Shown here piece by piece: positions 33,464 to 43,614 of a stretch of DNA of 64,000 nucleotides. The position numbers were made by a program, and so were the translations under genes. Below the pieces are notes generated by a model, which was given only the letters and a program-made list of their open reading frames with translations, was not told where the DNA came from and searched no databases. Position 1 is the first letter of the stretch, and each line of letters starts with the position of its first letter. Source of the DNA: Photorhabdus asymbiotica (GTDB lineage: Bacteria; Pseudomonadota; Gammaproteobacteria; Enterobacterales; Enterobacteriaceae); assembly GCF_003634575.1 (NCBI RefSeq), contig NZ_RBLJ01000002.1, forward strand, positions 620,001 to 684,000. Reading direction: 5' to 3'.

Positions 33464-34801
33464 TTAACCAATTTCCTTCGATTTTTGCCCCCGACCAGTA
33501 ACTACGCCCGGTTGATTTCGGGGAGTATTGAACATCACATAAATTGGTTTCATGCCTGAACCGGCAGGAAAGACCAGAATATAATCGCGGAAATCCTTTT
33601 CTTCCGGCATCGGTAGCGATTCAATATCGCTGCCCACTCTATCCGGGATCGGCAATACGGTTATTTGCGATGGAATAAACGGCGGTTCTTCATTCCCGGT
33701 ATGGGCCGGAACTTTAAATTCCTGTTCGTTCGGCGTCCATAAAATTGTCGGCCTGTTCTCTCCCGGCTCCCAGAACTCGTAATTCCCCGTGGTCTGGTTC
33801 AATCTCATCACATGAACCGGCACTTCATCCAGCCCACTTTCCGGGCTAACGTGATACCCCTGAACCGTCATCCTGCCGCTTTCTTCATCTCTGATCCAGC
33901 GGAAACGAACACGAGTCGGCGCTTTACCAAACTGTTCGGCTATTTGCCTGAGTTGATACTGACTGAGATAATCCTCCTCACCCTGATTCAGCGACGGCGA
34001 ATAGAACAGTCCCATTAGCCCCACCGTTACCGGATTCGGGGCCACCAGCCAGCGTCCAGCACTGATAGCACTACCACCGATGTAACGCATCGCCAGCACT
34101 TCCCCTTCCGCTACCGCGCTGCGGGCAGTCGCAGCCATAGCGGTCGCGGCGGCTTCGGTTTTATCTTTGCCATCACTCAACCACCGTTTATACCACGGTA
34201 ATTTTTTATCCTGCGGTTTATCCGGCTCCGGCGGGTGTTTCTTATTTGGTGGCGGTGGTTCGGGTTTCGGCGGTGTCACCGACGCAGGCGATGACGAAAC
34301 CTGATAGATCCCCATGCACCCGAAATTATCCGCGGGTTCCGCGTCGGTTCCAGCATCAGTACAGCCTTTACCCCGCAGACAAGACTTGGTAAACACCGGG
34401 GTTGGCGGCGGGGCTTTTATCACCGGAGGCAGACCGGACTGCACGTTTTCCGCTCCCTTAACCGGCGATGAGATATTCTGAGCCGCCATATTAACCGGCG
34501 CTGTGGCCGGATGATTGGGCTGCTCCTGTTTTTCGTAACTGTCCCTCTCCGAATTAATAAACCGGGCCCGACAGGGGCAGGTACTGACACTGTCCAATGT
34601 GCCCGCCAGTTTTCGCCCCATGTCAAACACATCTGAAACACCCCCGACAATCATATAAGTACCGGGATGTTTACCACAGGTCACCTTATCCCCTTCACGC
34701 GCGGTTGCCCGCCCATTAAATGTCATAGTGTGGTCACCGGTAATAATCTGGCCGCCACAGGTCGTCTTATCACCAACGAGCAAAAAATATCCTATTGCCA
34801 T
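33464..34801 (-). CDS. PAAR-domain / S-type pyocin effector (5' part of a frameshifted DNase effector)
   Basis: 445 residues up to the frameshift. Layout: PAAR-like spike-tip domain at about 1-90 (GYFLLVGDKTTCGGQIITG, EGDKVTCGKHPGTYM), Pro-rich linker about 170-205, a short alanine-rich hydrophobic stretch about 215-260, S-type pyocin conserved domain about 285-425 ending in [15 protein letters not shown], then the toxin junction (VMFNTPRNQPGVVTGRGQ). Proteins of this layout are carried on the VgrG tip of type VI secretion systems; no T6SS structural gene is nearby, so it is an orphan effector. Visibly higher GC than the AT-rich flanks suggests transfer. Confidence 0.88.
   Translation of the reverse strand: MAIGYFLLVGDKTTCGGQIITGDHTMTFNGRATAREGDKVTCGKHPGTYMIVGGVSDVFDMGRKLAGTLDSVSTCPCRARFINSERDSYEKQEQPNHPATAPVNMAAQNISSPVKGAENVQSGLPPVIKAPPPTPVFTKSCLRGKGCTDAGTDAEPADNFGCMGIYQVSSSPASVTPPKPEPPPPNKKHPPEPDKPQDKKLPWYKRWLSDGKDKTEAAATAMAATARSAVAEGEVLAMRYIGGSAISAGRWLVAPNPVTVGLMGLFYSPSLNQGEEDYLSQYQLRQIAEQFGKAPTRVRFRWIRDEESGRMTVQGYHVSPESGLDEVPVHVMRLNQTTGNYEFWEPGENRPTILWTPNEQEFKVPAHTGNEEPPFIPSQITVLPIPDRVGSDIESLPMPEEKDFRDYILVFPAGSGMKPIYVMFNTPRNQPGVVTGRGQKSKEIG
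33573..33601. repeat. 29-bp direct repeat, copy B (in the effector gene)
   Basis: Exact copy of 32823-32851, inside the effector gene at the conserved pyocin-domain/toxin junction. Confidence 0.93.
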
Positions 34802-35050
34802 CTATTCGCTTCTCCATCGGCTGACCACATGAAGAATGGGTTTAACTGAAATCACCATCATATTTTTACCACTTGTGAGTTAACAGATGGTTAATAATGC
34901 ATCGAATTTAACTTAAGGTATATAAGAACAGTCCGAAAATGGCGGATTTTATCGCCTCAAACACATGCAATAACTTATGTTTTATAACCATTTATAAACG
35001 TATTATTAACATCAAAGCCTGTAGAAGGGGGATAGACGAGGTACAACTGA

Positions 35051-35117
35051 AGTTATCTATGCTCCTGGGGATGTGTTCACTTGCTGCCGCGCTGCAACTC
35101 GAAATCTATTAGGTATA
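35051..35117 (+). repeat. ERIC element, truncated (about 67 bp, right half), copy 6
   Basis: Matches the second half of the ERIC consensus, from the agttatctat block to the ggtata end; the left half is missing and replaced by unrelated sequence. Confidence 0.85.
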
Positions 35118-35131
35118 CATCCCCCACTATT
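35113..35131. promoter_or_regulatory. Candidate FrmR-type operator
   Basis: A C5 tract flanked by AT arms (tatacatcccccactat), the form used by CsoR/RcnR/FrmR repressors. It lies just upstream of the frmR remnant and overlaps the end of the truncated ERIC copy. Speculative. Confidence 0.3.
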
Positions 35132-35148
35132 CAGGAGATACTTGTTTT

Positions 35149-35238
35149 ATACCCATTCGTCAGAAAGAGAAAAAACGCATTCTCACTCAGATCAGGAGGA
35201 TCAAAGGCCAGATTGAAGCACAGAAAACCTCAATCTAA
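35149..35238 (+). pseudogene. frmR: Remnant of formaldehyde-responsive repressor frmR
   Basis: Thirty codons read (I)PIRQKEKKRILTQIRRIKGQ..., collinear with the start of FrmR (..EEKKKVLTRVRRIRGQID...). The start is ATA instead of ATG, behind an AGGAG site, and the frame stops after ~29 residues instead of ~90; the rest of the gene is gone. It sits exactly where frmR lies in frmRAB operons. Confidence 0.75.
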
Positions 35239-35255
35239 GATGCCGTTTTCTCTGA

Positions 35256-36452
<1,197 letters not shown>

Positions 36453-36542
36453 GCTGTTTTGCCGGAGTTAAAAACCGTGCTGTGACAGACGGTTTTTAAC
36501 GTGAAATAAGTGAACGAGTAAGTTTTACAGAAGAGGAAAAGA

Positions 36543-37388
36543 ATGAAGAGGATTGAACGCCACGCTTGTTTTGGAGGATGGCAGGATGTTTATCAGCACG
36601 AATCGGCTGTGCTTGGTTGTACCATGAATTTTTCTGTCTACCTTCCTCCTCAAGCTGAACGTCAGAAATTACCGGTACTGTACTGGCTCTCAGGCTTAAC
36701 ATGCAATGAGCAGAATTTCATCACTAAAGCGGGAGCTCAACGTTACGCTGCCGAACAGGGGATTATCCTTGTCGCTCCAGATACCAGCCCTCGTGGTGAA
36801 AAAGTTGCTGATGATAACGCTTATGATTTAGGTCAGGGAGCCGGTTTTTACCTCAACGCAACACAGGAACCTTGGGTACAACACTATCGCATGTACGATT
36901 ATGTAGTGTCAGAACTACCGGCGCTGATCGAAGCAGATTTTCCGGCAACAACTGCTCGGGCCGTCAGTGGTCATTCTATGGGCGGCCATGGCGCATTGAT
37001 GATTGCGCTACGCAATCCAGATCGTTACCGCAGTGTATCGGCCTTTTCACCCATTGTTGCTCCCTCCCAGGTTCCCTGGGGAGAAAAAGCTTTTTGCGCC
37101 TATTTGGGCGAAGATCGTGACACATGGAAAGCCTATGATACAGTCGAGCTACTAACCAATAGCGCTGAACCATTGCATGTATTAATTGATATTGGTACCG
37201 ATGACCCATTTCTTGAAGAGCAGCTACGCCCTGAGCTGCTGAAAGATGTATGCGAGAGTACTGGGCATCCCTACATACTAAACCTACGCACCGGCTATGA
37301 CCATAGCTACTATTTTGTTGCTAGTTTTATCGGCGAGCATATCACATATCATGCCAACGTATTAAAGGGGACTTGTTCTGGTAATTAA
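36543..37388 (+). CDS. frmB: S-formylglutathione hydrolase FrmB
   Basis: Serine hydrolase that splits S-formylglutathione to formate and glutathione, the step after FrmA. 281 residues (E. coli FrmB 277), esterase-D fold. The catalytic serine is in SGHSMGGHGALM; the histidine is near YDHSYYFVASF and the aspartate near TDDPFLEEQ. LSGLTCNEQNFITKAGAQRYAAEQG is a family hallmark. Co-transcribed with frmA. No repressor gene remains intact upstream, so the pair may be constitutive. Confidence 0.95.
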   Translation: MKRIERHACFGGWQDVYQHESAVLGCTMNFSVYLPPQAERQKLPVLYWLSGLTCNEQNFITKAGAQRYAAEQGIILVAPDTSPRGEKVADDNAYDLGQGAGFYLNATQEPWVQHYRMYDYVVSELPALIEADFPATTARAVSGHSMGGHGALMIALRNPDRYRSVSAFSPIVAPSQVPWGEKAFCAYLGEDRDTWKAYDTVELLTNSAEPLHVLIDIGTDDPFLEEQLRPELLKDVCESTGHPYILNLRTGYDHSYYFVASFIGEHITYHANVLKGTCSGN

Positions 37389-37717
37389 TAAAAGGTTCTC
37401 AAGCCAATACCTTGGTAGCTATGCAGTCAATTTAATACGAACTCAGGTGAAAAGCCCTGCATTATGGGGTCAGTTCAATTTAACGGGGCATTAGATAAAT
37501 CAGCTTACTAGTACTACAGCCATACTTCCTTATTTTCAACGGAAGAAACACTCATAGGCAAGCTAGATTCATGTGATTTCTTAGTAAATAAACGATTAAC
37601 TTTGATTCAAAGTAATATCTTATGCCCTCCAAATCCGGGGGAGAACTTTTCAAAAACACAAAGAAATAATTAAGCAAGGTAGCCTTTTGAAAGGCTACCA
37701 TATTAAATTATACCAGT
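37389..37717. other. Intergenic region with a 10-bp hairpin
   Basis: 329 bases between frmB and the AlpA-like gene. The only clear signal is a hairpin at 37678-37699. The sequence looks non-coding and may mark the left edge of a degraded mobile element. Confidence 0.5.
37678..37699. terminator. Hairpin at 3' side of the AlpA-like gene
   Basis: GGTAGCCTTT/AAAGGCTACC with a 2-base loop, 18 bases beyond the stop of the minus-strand gene; no strong T tract. Confidence 0.5.
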
Positions 37718-37987
37718 TCACAATCTATGACCATTTTTTTGTAGCCAAGTTATCAACTTATCTCTCTCCCATCGTGGACTTTTACCAATATAAAAATCGG
37801 GTTTAGGAAATGATATACGATGAGGATGTTTCATCTGCCCCACTAAGTCTCCTATTCCGTTTCTAATAACATCTCCTGAATTTGGTTCATTCCGACGAGA
37901 ATCCAAAGTATCAGATCTCATTCTTTCCAAAGTCCTCCTGCTGATGCTTAACATTTCACATACTTCATCAATAGTAAGATATTTCAT
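37718..37987 (-). CDS. AlpA/excisionase-like helix-turn-helix protein
   Basis: 89 residues. The N-terminal MKYLTIDEVCEMLSISRRTLERMR is the winged-helix DNA-binding motif of MerR/AlpA-type excisionases and prophage regulators; the C terminus (SPRWERDKLITWLQ) completes the fold. Neighbouring small ORFs point to the remains of a mobile element. Function as an integrase-partner regulator is inferred; no integrase is present in the window. Confidence 0.75.
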   Translation of the reverse strand: MKYLTIDEVCEMLSISRRTLERMRSDTLDSRRNEPNSGDVIRNGIGDLVGQMKHPHRISFPKPDFYIGKSPRWERDKLITWLQKNGHRL

Positions 37988-38231
37988 TTCCTAATTCCTG
38001 TATTCCAGGATAAGTTATCAAAGGCGCAATTTGACGCAGATTGACGCATTAAATCAATATTATTTAGCCTAAGTTTCTTATACTTTAGCCTAAAAAATTG
38101 CCAAATCACACCTCACCTCACCTCACTAAAAAACAAAATGTCGCATATTGTCGCACTATTTCGCAGATTGACGCATAAATTGTTTAGGTGTAGCTTGAGA
38201 TTTGAGTTCATCAAAAGCTCTAAGGGAAAAC

Positions 38232-38420
38232 ATGAAAGACCAATTTATAATGAAACGAAAACAAATTATCGTTTTAAGCAATCAGGAGTCTGTTGACAAC
38301 GTCAATAAGGCTTGTGATCTAATGGAAAAATTGACTGGTAAACACTGGTCGGTCAACAAGTGGTTTAAGAAAAATGCCGCCCTAGCAGCCCAAACAAAAG
38401 GTGAAAAAAATGAGAAGTAA
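38232..38420 (+). CDS. Small protein of unknown function
   Basis: 62 residues from the ATG at 38232, ribosome-binding site AAGGGA five bases upstream (an alternative ATG is at 38250). Lys- and Asn-rich, basic and helical by composition. It overlaps the next small gene by eleven bases, indicating a shared transcript. No family recognised; the linked AlpA-like gene suggests an accessory function in a mobile element. Confidence 0.5.
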   Translation: MKDQFIMKRKQIIVLSNQESVDNVNKACDLMEKLTGKHWSVNKWFKKNAALAAQTKGEKNEK

Positions 38421-38589
38421 GAAAAAATCCAATAGAGCGAAGGTTGGTAAACCAATCTCAATGACATTTGGTGTAAACCAAAGAAGACTTATCTCCGATA
38501 AAGTAAATGAAAAAAATATCACCCCCAAAGATTTCATTATAAACTCAGGCATTGAAGCGGCTAAAACCTTGTTAGAGGCAAAATCATAA
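38410..38589 (+). CDS. Small protein, ribbon-helix-helix-like
   Basis: 59 residues from ATG 38410. After a basic arm (SKKKSNRAKVGKP) the pattern beta-strand ISMTFGVNQ, helix RRLISDKVNEKN, loop, helix PKDFIINSGIEAAKTLLEA resembles the ribbon-helix-helix fold of Arc/MetJ/ParG-type DNA binders. Overlaps the upstream ORF by 11 bases. Possibly a partner or autoregulator. Assignment is by pattern only. Confidence 0.5.
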   Translation: MRSKKKSNRAKVGKPISMTFGVNQRRLISDKVNEKNITPKDFIINSGIEAAKTLLEAKS

Positions 38590-38603
38590 TTTACGAGTAT
38601 CGA

Positions 38604-38635
38604 GATGCTACTTTTTACCAGATAAAGGTAGTATC
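38604..38635. other. 12-bp hairpin after the small ORFs
   Basis: GATGCTACTTTT... pairs with AAAGGTAGTATC across a 7-base loop, with two G-U wobbles on the + strand; it lies 14 bases after the stop at 38589 and may terminate or stabilise the small-ORF transcript. Confidence 0.5.
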
Positions 38636-38707
38636 AATCCTAACTAACCATTAATTAAAGATATCTCGCAACCCACTATGAAGGCTTAACCATATGGGAC
38701 TTGCAAT

Positions 38708-38815
38708 GGCTGGCGCAAAGTAGGTTATTTCCCGCAACCAGCCTTTTCCTGACATGCTACATTCCTCTGCCTCTTTCGAGGTTCATAACCCATTACTGGG
38801 TAAGGATAAGTCAGG
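38708..38815. ncRNA. Candidate structured RNA (two stems, one three-way junction)
   Basis: GGCTGG (38708) pairs with CCAGCC (38738), followed by TTTT. Immediately after, CCTGAC (38748) pairs with GTCAGG (38810) and encloses two tetraloop hairpins, CCTC-tttc-GAGG and ACCCA-ttac-TGGGT. An 8-bp direct repeat CTTGCAAT flanks the block at 38700 and 38816. No reading frame covers it convincingly. Confidence 0.3.
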
Positions 38816-38896
38816 CTTGCAATAGGCACTCCAACAGCCTACGATTATCACAAAACAATATTACAACCAATTGTTTTACAAAGAAAAACTCAGAAA

Positions 38897-39430
38897 TCAG
38901 AACGGAATATCATCATCAAAATCCATTGGCGGTTCATTACTTTGTGGAGCAAAGGATTGAGCAGGGCGAGAAGGAGCACCGCCGCCGCTGAACTGCTGAG
39001 ATTGTTGTGGTTGTAATTGTGGCTGCTGTGGCTGTCCCCAACCACCGCCTTGTGGTTGTCCCTCCTGGAAACTACCACCCGCTCGACCACCCAACATTTG
39101 CATGGTACCACCCATGTTTACCACCACTTCAGTGGTGTAACGATCCTGGCCGTTCTGATCCTGCCATTTGCGAGTTTGCAGAGAGCCTTCAATATAAACT
39201 TGTGAACCTTTACGCAGATATTCACCCGCAACTTCTGCCAGTTTGCCGAATAAAACAACCCGGTGCCATTCAGTCTTTTCTTTCATCTCGCCGGTTTGTT
39301 TATCGCGCCAGCTTTCAGAAGTCGCCAGAGTAATGTTGGTAACTGCGCCACCGTTCGGCATGTAGCGAACTTCAGGGTCCTGCCCCAGATTACCAATTAA
39401 AATAACTTTGTTTATGCCTCTGCTGGCCAT
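38897..39430 (-). CDS. ssb: Single-stranded DNA-binding protein Ssb
   Basis: Essential OB-fold protein that coats single-stranded DNA in replication, recombination and repair. 177 residues, same as E. coli. N-terminal [22 protein letters not shown] and [18 protein letters not shown] make the OB domain; a Gln/Gly-rich linker follows and the tip [10 protein letters not shown] that binds partner proteins is intact. Divergent from uvrA, the classical arrangement, with a LexA box between them. Confidence 0.97.
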   Translation of the reverse strand: MASRGINKVILIGNLGQDPEVRYMPNGGAVTNITLATSESWRDKQTGEMKEKTEWHRVVLFGKLAEVAGEYLRKGSQVYIEGSLQTRKWQDQNGQDRYTTEVVVNMGGTMQMLGGRAGGSFQEGQPQGGGWGQPQQPQLQPQQSQQFSGGGAPSRPAQSFAPQSNEPPMDFDDDIPF

Positions 39431-39582
39431 TGGGAATACTCCTGATGAAATGAATTTCTACAATTATTAAGCAACGCAGTTTAACATGCGACGCTAAAAA
39501 TGAAACGTGACCGCTTTAAAGCGGACTTTGCGAAGCTTACCGTATTTTCATACTGTACTTATTACATTATTTCACTTAAATA

Positions 39583-39598
39583 CTGTATATCTAATCAG
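39583..39598. promoter_or_regulatory. LexA box in the ssb-uvrA intergenic region
   Basis: CTG-TATATCTAAT-CAG, matching CTG-N10-CAG with a TA-rich centre. It is placed for SOS control of uvrA and ssb. Confidence 0.85.
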
Positions 39599-39634
39599 TC
39601 AACTCTGTGTAATAATAACTCACTTTTTATTATT

Positions 39635-39762
39635 TACACCCAATAGATTTCGAGTTACAGCACGGCGGCAAATGAGCGAATCCCCAAGAGCATAGATAAC
39701 GATGTGACTGGGGTGAGTGAAAGGCAGCTAACAAAGCAGCAGCTTGAAAGATAAAGGGTATA
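39635..39762 (-). repeat. ERIC element (128 bp), copy 7
   Basis: Full-length copy with several diverged positions between the LexA box and the uvrA start; its right end is 30 bases from the uvrA ATG, so it likely forms part of the uvrA 5' leader. Confidence 0.92.
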
Positions 39763-39792
39763 TGCACGTATGAATCATCCGGGAAATAGTTC

Positions 39793-42627
39793 ATGGATAA
39801 CATCGAAGTTCGGGGCGCACGTACCCACAATCTCAAAAATATCAATCTGATAATTCCCCGAGACAAGCTGATCGTTATCACGGGTTTGTCCGGTTCTGGT
39901 AAGTCTTCTCTAGCATTTGATACGCTTTATGCAGAAGGGCAGCGTCGTTATGTTGAATCACTTTCAGCCTATGCGCGCCAGTTTCTATCACTGATGGAGA
40001 AACCCGATGTTGACCATATTGAGGGACTATCCCCGGCTATTTCTATTGAGCAAAAATCTACTTCTCACAACCCACGTTCAACCGTAGGGACAATTACCGA
40101 AATTCATGATTATCTACGTTTGCTGTTTGCCCGCGTAGGCGAACCACGTTGCCCTGACCACGATATCCCATTGACGGCACAGACTGTCAGCCAAATGGTA
40201 GATAATGTGCTAGCACTGCCAGAAGGTAATCGCTTGATGTTGCTGGCACCCATTGTCAAAGAGCGCAAAGGCGAACACACTAAATTACTGGATAATCTGG
40301 CAGCACAAGGTTATATCCGCGCGCGCATTGATGGCGAAGTCTGTGACTTATCCGATCCACCAAAACTGGAATTACAGAAGAAACATACCATTGAAGTGGT
40401 CATTGATCGCTTTAAAGTTCGTGCCGATCTGGCGCAGCGTCTGGCTGAATCTTTTGAAACCGCTCTGGAACTTTCAGGCGGTACAGCTATTGTCGCTGAT
40501 ATGGATAACGCTCAGGCTGAGGAACTGATTTTCTCCGCCAATTTTGCGTGTCCAACATGTGGCTACAGCATGAGTGAACTGGAACCTCGCCTGTTCTCTT
40601 TTAACAACCCAGCCGGGGCTTGCCCAACTTGTGATGGTTTAGGCATTCAGCAATTTTTTGATCCTGACAGAGTCATTCAGAATGGTGATATCTCCCTCGC
40701 TGGTGGTGCAATTCGTGGCTGGGATCGCCGTAATTTCTACTATTTCCAGATGCTATGTTCACTGGCAGAGCATTATAAATTCGATATTGAAATACCTTTC
40801 AACTCCCTGAGCAGCAGTATTCAGAAAATAGTGTTGTACGGTTCCGGTAAACAATCCATCGAATTTAAATACATCAATGATCGCGGTGATACCACAATAC
40901 GCAACCATCCATTCGAGGGTGTACTGCATAATATGGAACGCCGCTATAAAGAGACGGAATCTACGGCTGTCCGTGAAGAACTGGCGAAATACATCAGCAA
41001 CCGTTCATGTATTTCCTGTCACGGAACCCGCTTACGTAAAGAAGCGCGTTACGTATTTATTGAGAATACAACCCTACCGGAAATCTCAGATTTTAGTATT
41101 GGCCATGCGATGGATTTCTTCCAAAATATTAAACTCAGCGGTCAACGTGCGCAAATTGCTGAGAAAGTATTAAAAGAGATCCGCGATCGTCTGAAATTCC
41201 TGGTTAATGTCGGTCTAAATTATCTGACCCTCTCCCGTTCTGCCGAAACACTGTCCGGGGGCGAAGCTCAGCGTATCCGTCTTGCCAGCCAAATTGGTGC
41301 CGGTCTGGTGGGAGTCATGTATGTACTTGATGAACCTTCCATCGGATTGCATCAGCGGGATAATGAACGCCTGCTGGAAACACTGATTCACTTGCGCAAC
41401 TTGGGCAATACCGTGATTGTGGTTGAACATGATGAAGATGCCATCCGAGCGGCTGACCATATCATTGATATCGGCCCCGGTGCCGGTGTACACGGTGGCA
41501 AAATCGTCGCAGAAGGCACAGTTAAGGACATCATGGTAAGCCAAGATTCACTAACAGGTAAATTCCTGAGTGGTGAACGGGAAATTATGATTCCAGAAAA
41601 ACGTATCCCGGCAGATCCGAAAAAAATGCTAAAACTGATTGGTGCCAAAGGTAATAACCTGAAAAATGTGATGTTCAATCTACCTGTCGGGTTATTCACG
41701 TGTATTACCGGGGTTTCTGGCTCCGGTAAATCAACGCTCATCAATGACACACTGTTCCCCATTGCCCAACGCCAATTGAATGGTGCGACCAATATCAATC
41801 CCGCTCCTTATATCGATATTCAAGGGTTGGAACATTTCGATAAAGTGATTGATATTGACCAGAGTCCGATAGGCCGAACCCCTCGTTCTAACCCGGCAAC
41901 TTACACCGGCGTATTCACGCCAGTCCGTGAATTATTCTCTGGCGTACCGGAATCCCGCGCCCGTGGTTATACACCTGGACGATTCAGTTTTAACGTTAAA
42001 GGTGGACGCTGTGAAGCTTGTCAGGGTGATGGCGTGATTAAAGTAGAAATGCACTTCCTACCTGATATTTATGTACCTTGCGATCAATGTAAGGGTAAGC
42101 GTTATAACCGTGAAACATTGGAAATAAAATATAAAGGCAAGAATATCAATGAAGTGCTAAATATGACTATCGAAGAAGCCCGTGAATTCTTTGATGCGAT
42201 TCCTGCTTTATCTCGTAAACTGCAAACATTAATAGATGTTGGCCTTTCCTACATTCGTCTGGGGCAATCAGCAACAACATTGTCAGGTGGTGAAGCTCAA
42301 CGAGTAAAATTAGCACGCGAGTTATCCAAACGCGGCACAGGACAAACATTATATATTCTTGATGAGCCAACAACGGGTTTGCACTTTGCTGATATCCAGC
42401 AATTGCTGGCAGTTTTGCATCAGCTACGTGATCAAGGAAATACTATTGTGGTTATCGAGCACAATCTTGATGTTATTAAAACCGCTGACTGGATCATTGA
42501 TCTTGGTCCTGAAGGAGGTAGCGGCGGCGGTGAAATTCTGGTTTCTGGCACCCCAGAAGAGGTCGCCGAATGTGAAAAATCACATACCGCCCGTTTCCTG
42601 AAACCTGTATTACAGAAAAAAGCATAA
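39793..42627 (+). CDS. uvrA: Excinuclease ABC subunit A UvrA
   Basis: ATPase that scans DNA for bulky lesions and loads UvrB in nucleotide excision repair. 944 residues (E. coli 940). Two ATP-binding halves with Walker [15 protein letters not shown] and [17 protein letters not shown] signatures LSGGEAQRI and LSGGEAQRV, and zinc-finger cysteines in [12 protein letters not shown] and [13 protein letters not shown] LexA box upstream predicts SOS induction. Confidence 0.98.
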   Translation: MDNIEVRGARTHNLKNINLIIPRDKLIVITGLSGSGKSSLAFDTLYAEGQRRYVESLSAYARQFLSLMEKPDVDHIEGLSPAISIEQKSTSHNPRSTVGTITEIHDYLRLLFARVGEPRCPDHDIPLTAQTVSQMVDNVLALPEGNRLMLLAPIVKERKGEHTKLLDNLAAQGYIRARIDGEVCDLSDPPKLELQKKHTIEVVIDRFKVRADLAQRLAESFETALELSGGTAIVADMDNAQAEELIFSANFACPTCGYSMSELEPRLFSFNNPAGACPTCDGLGIQQFFDPDRVIQNGDISLAGGAIRGWDRRNFYYFQMLCSLAEHYKFDIEIPFNSLSSSIQKIVLYGSGKQSIEFKYINDRGDTTIRNHPFEGVLHNMERRYKETESTAVREELAKYISNRSCISCHGTRLRKEARYVFIENTTLPEISDFSIGHAMDFFQNIKLSGQRAQIAEKVLKEIRDRLKFLVNVGLNYLTLSRSAETLSGGEAQRIRLASQIGAGLVGVMYVLDEPSIGLHQRDNERLLETLIHLRNLGNTVIVVEHDEDAIRAADHIIDIGPGAGVHGGKIVAEGTVKDIMVSQDSLTGKFLSGEREIMIPEKRIPADPKKMLKLIGAKGNNLKNVMFNLPVGLFTCITGVSGSGKSTLINDTLFPIAQRQLNGATNINPAPYIDIQGLEHFDKVIDIDQSPIGRTPRSNPATYTGVFTPVRELFSGVPESRARGYTPGRFSFNVKGGRCEACQGDGVIKVEMHFLPDIYVPCDQCKGKRYNRETLEIKYKGKNINEVLNMTIEEAREFFDAIPALSRKLQTLIDVGLSYIRLGQSATTLSGGEAQRVKLARELSKRGTGQTLYILDEPTTGLHFADIQQLLAVLHQLRDQGNTIVVIEHNLDVIKTADWIIDLGPEGGSGGGEILVSGTPEEVAECEKSHTARFLKPVLQKKA

Positions 42628-42636
42628 TGTGCCCGT

Positions 42637-42656
42637 AGGGGCTTAGTCAGGCCCCT
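42637..42656. terminator. Hairpin between convergent uvrA and psuG
   Basis: AGGGGC/GCCCCT stem in the 48-base gap between uvrA and psuG stops; T tract is weak. Confidence 0.55.
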
Positions 42657-42675
42657 CTATTTCCTGGCAGCAACT

Positions 42676-43614
42676 TCACATATCGTTTTCCCAATAATGA
42701 CAAGCAATTTTCGCCGCTAATTCAGCATTATTGAGTACTAATTGAATATTAGAAGACCGGCTATTACCTCCAGTCAACTCAGCCACTCTGGCCAACAAAA
42801 ACGGCGTACACTCTTTTCCACTCACTCCCTGCTCAATGGACTCACGCACCGCCTGCTCGATAGCTGCATTAACTTCCTCTTCTGGCATGGCGTACTGCTC
42901 AGGGATTGGATTAGCAATCACTAATCCCCCTTGTAACCCAGTACGCCATTTTATCGCCATGACTTGGGCTATCTGTTCTGGGGAATCTAAACGAGCACTG
43001 ACCGAAAATGGACTGGTACGGCAGAAAAACGCCGGTAAAGAGTCAGTCTGATAACCAATTAATGGTACACCATGAGTTTCAAGATATTCTGTTGTCAAGC
43101 CAAGATCCAGAATGGATTTAGCTCCAGCACAAACTACCGCAACACTGGTTTTAGCCAGTTCCTGCAAGTCGGCGGAAATATCAAAAGTATGTTCCGCTCC
43201 ACGGTGTACACCACCAATACCGCCAGTAGCGAAAATTTTAATGCCCGCCATCTCAGCGATAATCATGGTAGAAGCCACCGTAGTCGCACCATTTTTCCCG
43301 GCAGCCATAACAAAAGGTAAATCACGGCGACTGACTTTCGTCACCTTGTAGCCCTCGCTACCCAAAAGCTCTATTTCTTCATGCGACAATCCTGCTTTCA
43401 TCCGCCCATTGATAACAGCTATCGTTGCGGGAACAGCTCCATTTTCTCTGACTTTCTGTTCAACCTGTAATGCCACCTCCACATTCTGCGGATAGGGCAT
43501 CCCTTGAGCAATAATAGTAGATTCAAACGCTACGACAGGTTGATTATTCGCTAAAGCCTCAGTAACTTCTGGAGAAATATCCAGATATTCATTTCCAATA
43601 GCGTGATTTTTCAT
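42676..43614 (-). CDS. psuG: Pseudouridine-5'-phosphate glycosidase PsuG
   Basis: Splits pseudouridine 5'-phosphate to uracil and ribose 5-phosphate in pseudouridine catabolism. 312 residues (E. coli 312). Family regions seen: VVAFESTIIAQGMPYPQN, the active-site stretch VSRRDLPFVMAAGKNGATTVA with its lysine, and IFATGGIGGVHRGAEHTFDIS. Its start overlaps the psuK stop by four bases (ATGA), so the two are translated together. Confidence 0.95.
   Translation of the reverse strand: MKNHAIGNEYLDISPEVTEALANNQPVVAFESTIIAQGMPYPQNVEVALQVEQKVRENGAVPATIAVINGRMKAGLSHEEIELLGSEGYKVTKVSRRDLPFVMAAGKNGATTVASTMIIAEMAGIKIFATGGIGGVHRGAEHTFDISADLQELAKTSVAVVCAGAKSILDLGLTTEYLETHGVPLIGYQTDSLPAFFCRTSPFSVSARLDSPEQIAQVMAIKWRTGLQGGLVIANPIPEQYAMPEEEVNAAIEQAVRESIEQGVSGKECTPFLLARVAELTGGNSRSSNIQLVLNNAELAAKIACHYWENDM

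Larger units (their letters stand above)
34802..35148. other. Region upstream of the effector with half an ERIC element
   Basis: Promoter region of the minus-strand effector gene, including a truncated ERIC copy and a candidate FrmR-type operator. No gene seen. Confidence 0.5.

Noticed and set aside
33484-33488. Programmed -1 frameshift by a canonical X XXY YYZ heptamer in the DNase effector
   Set aside because: The zero frame (ggg caa aaa tcg) does not give a standard heptamer; only a single-tRNA slip or an indel fits, so no programmed site is claimed.
38748-38815. A tRNA gene or tmRNA-like cloverleaf
   Set aside because: Only two inner arms, no TTC or anticodon-like conserved bases and too short an acceptor stem.
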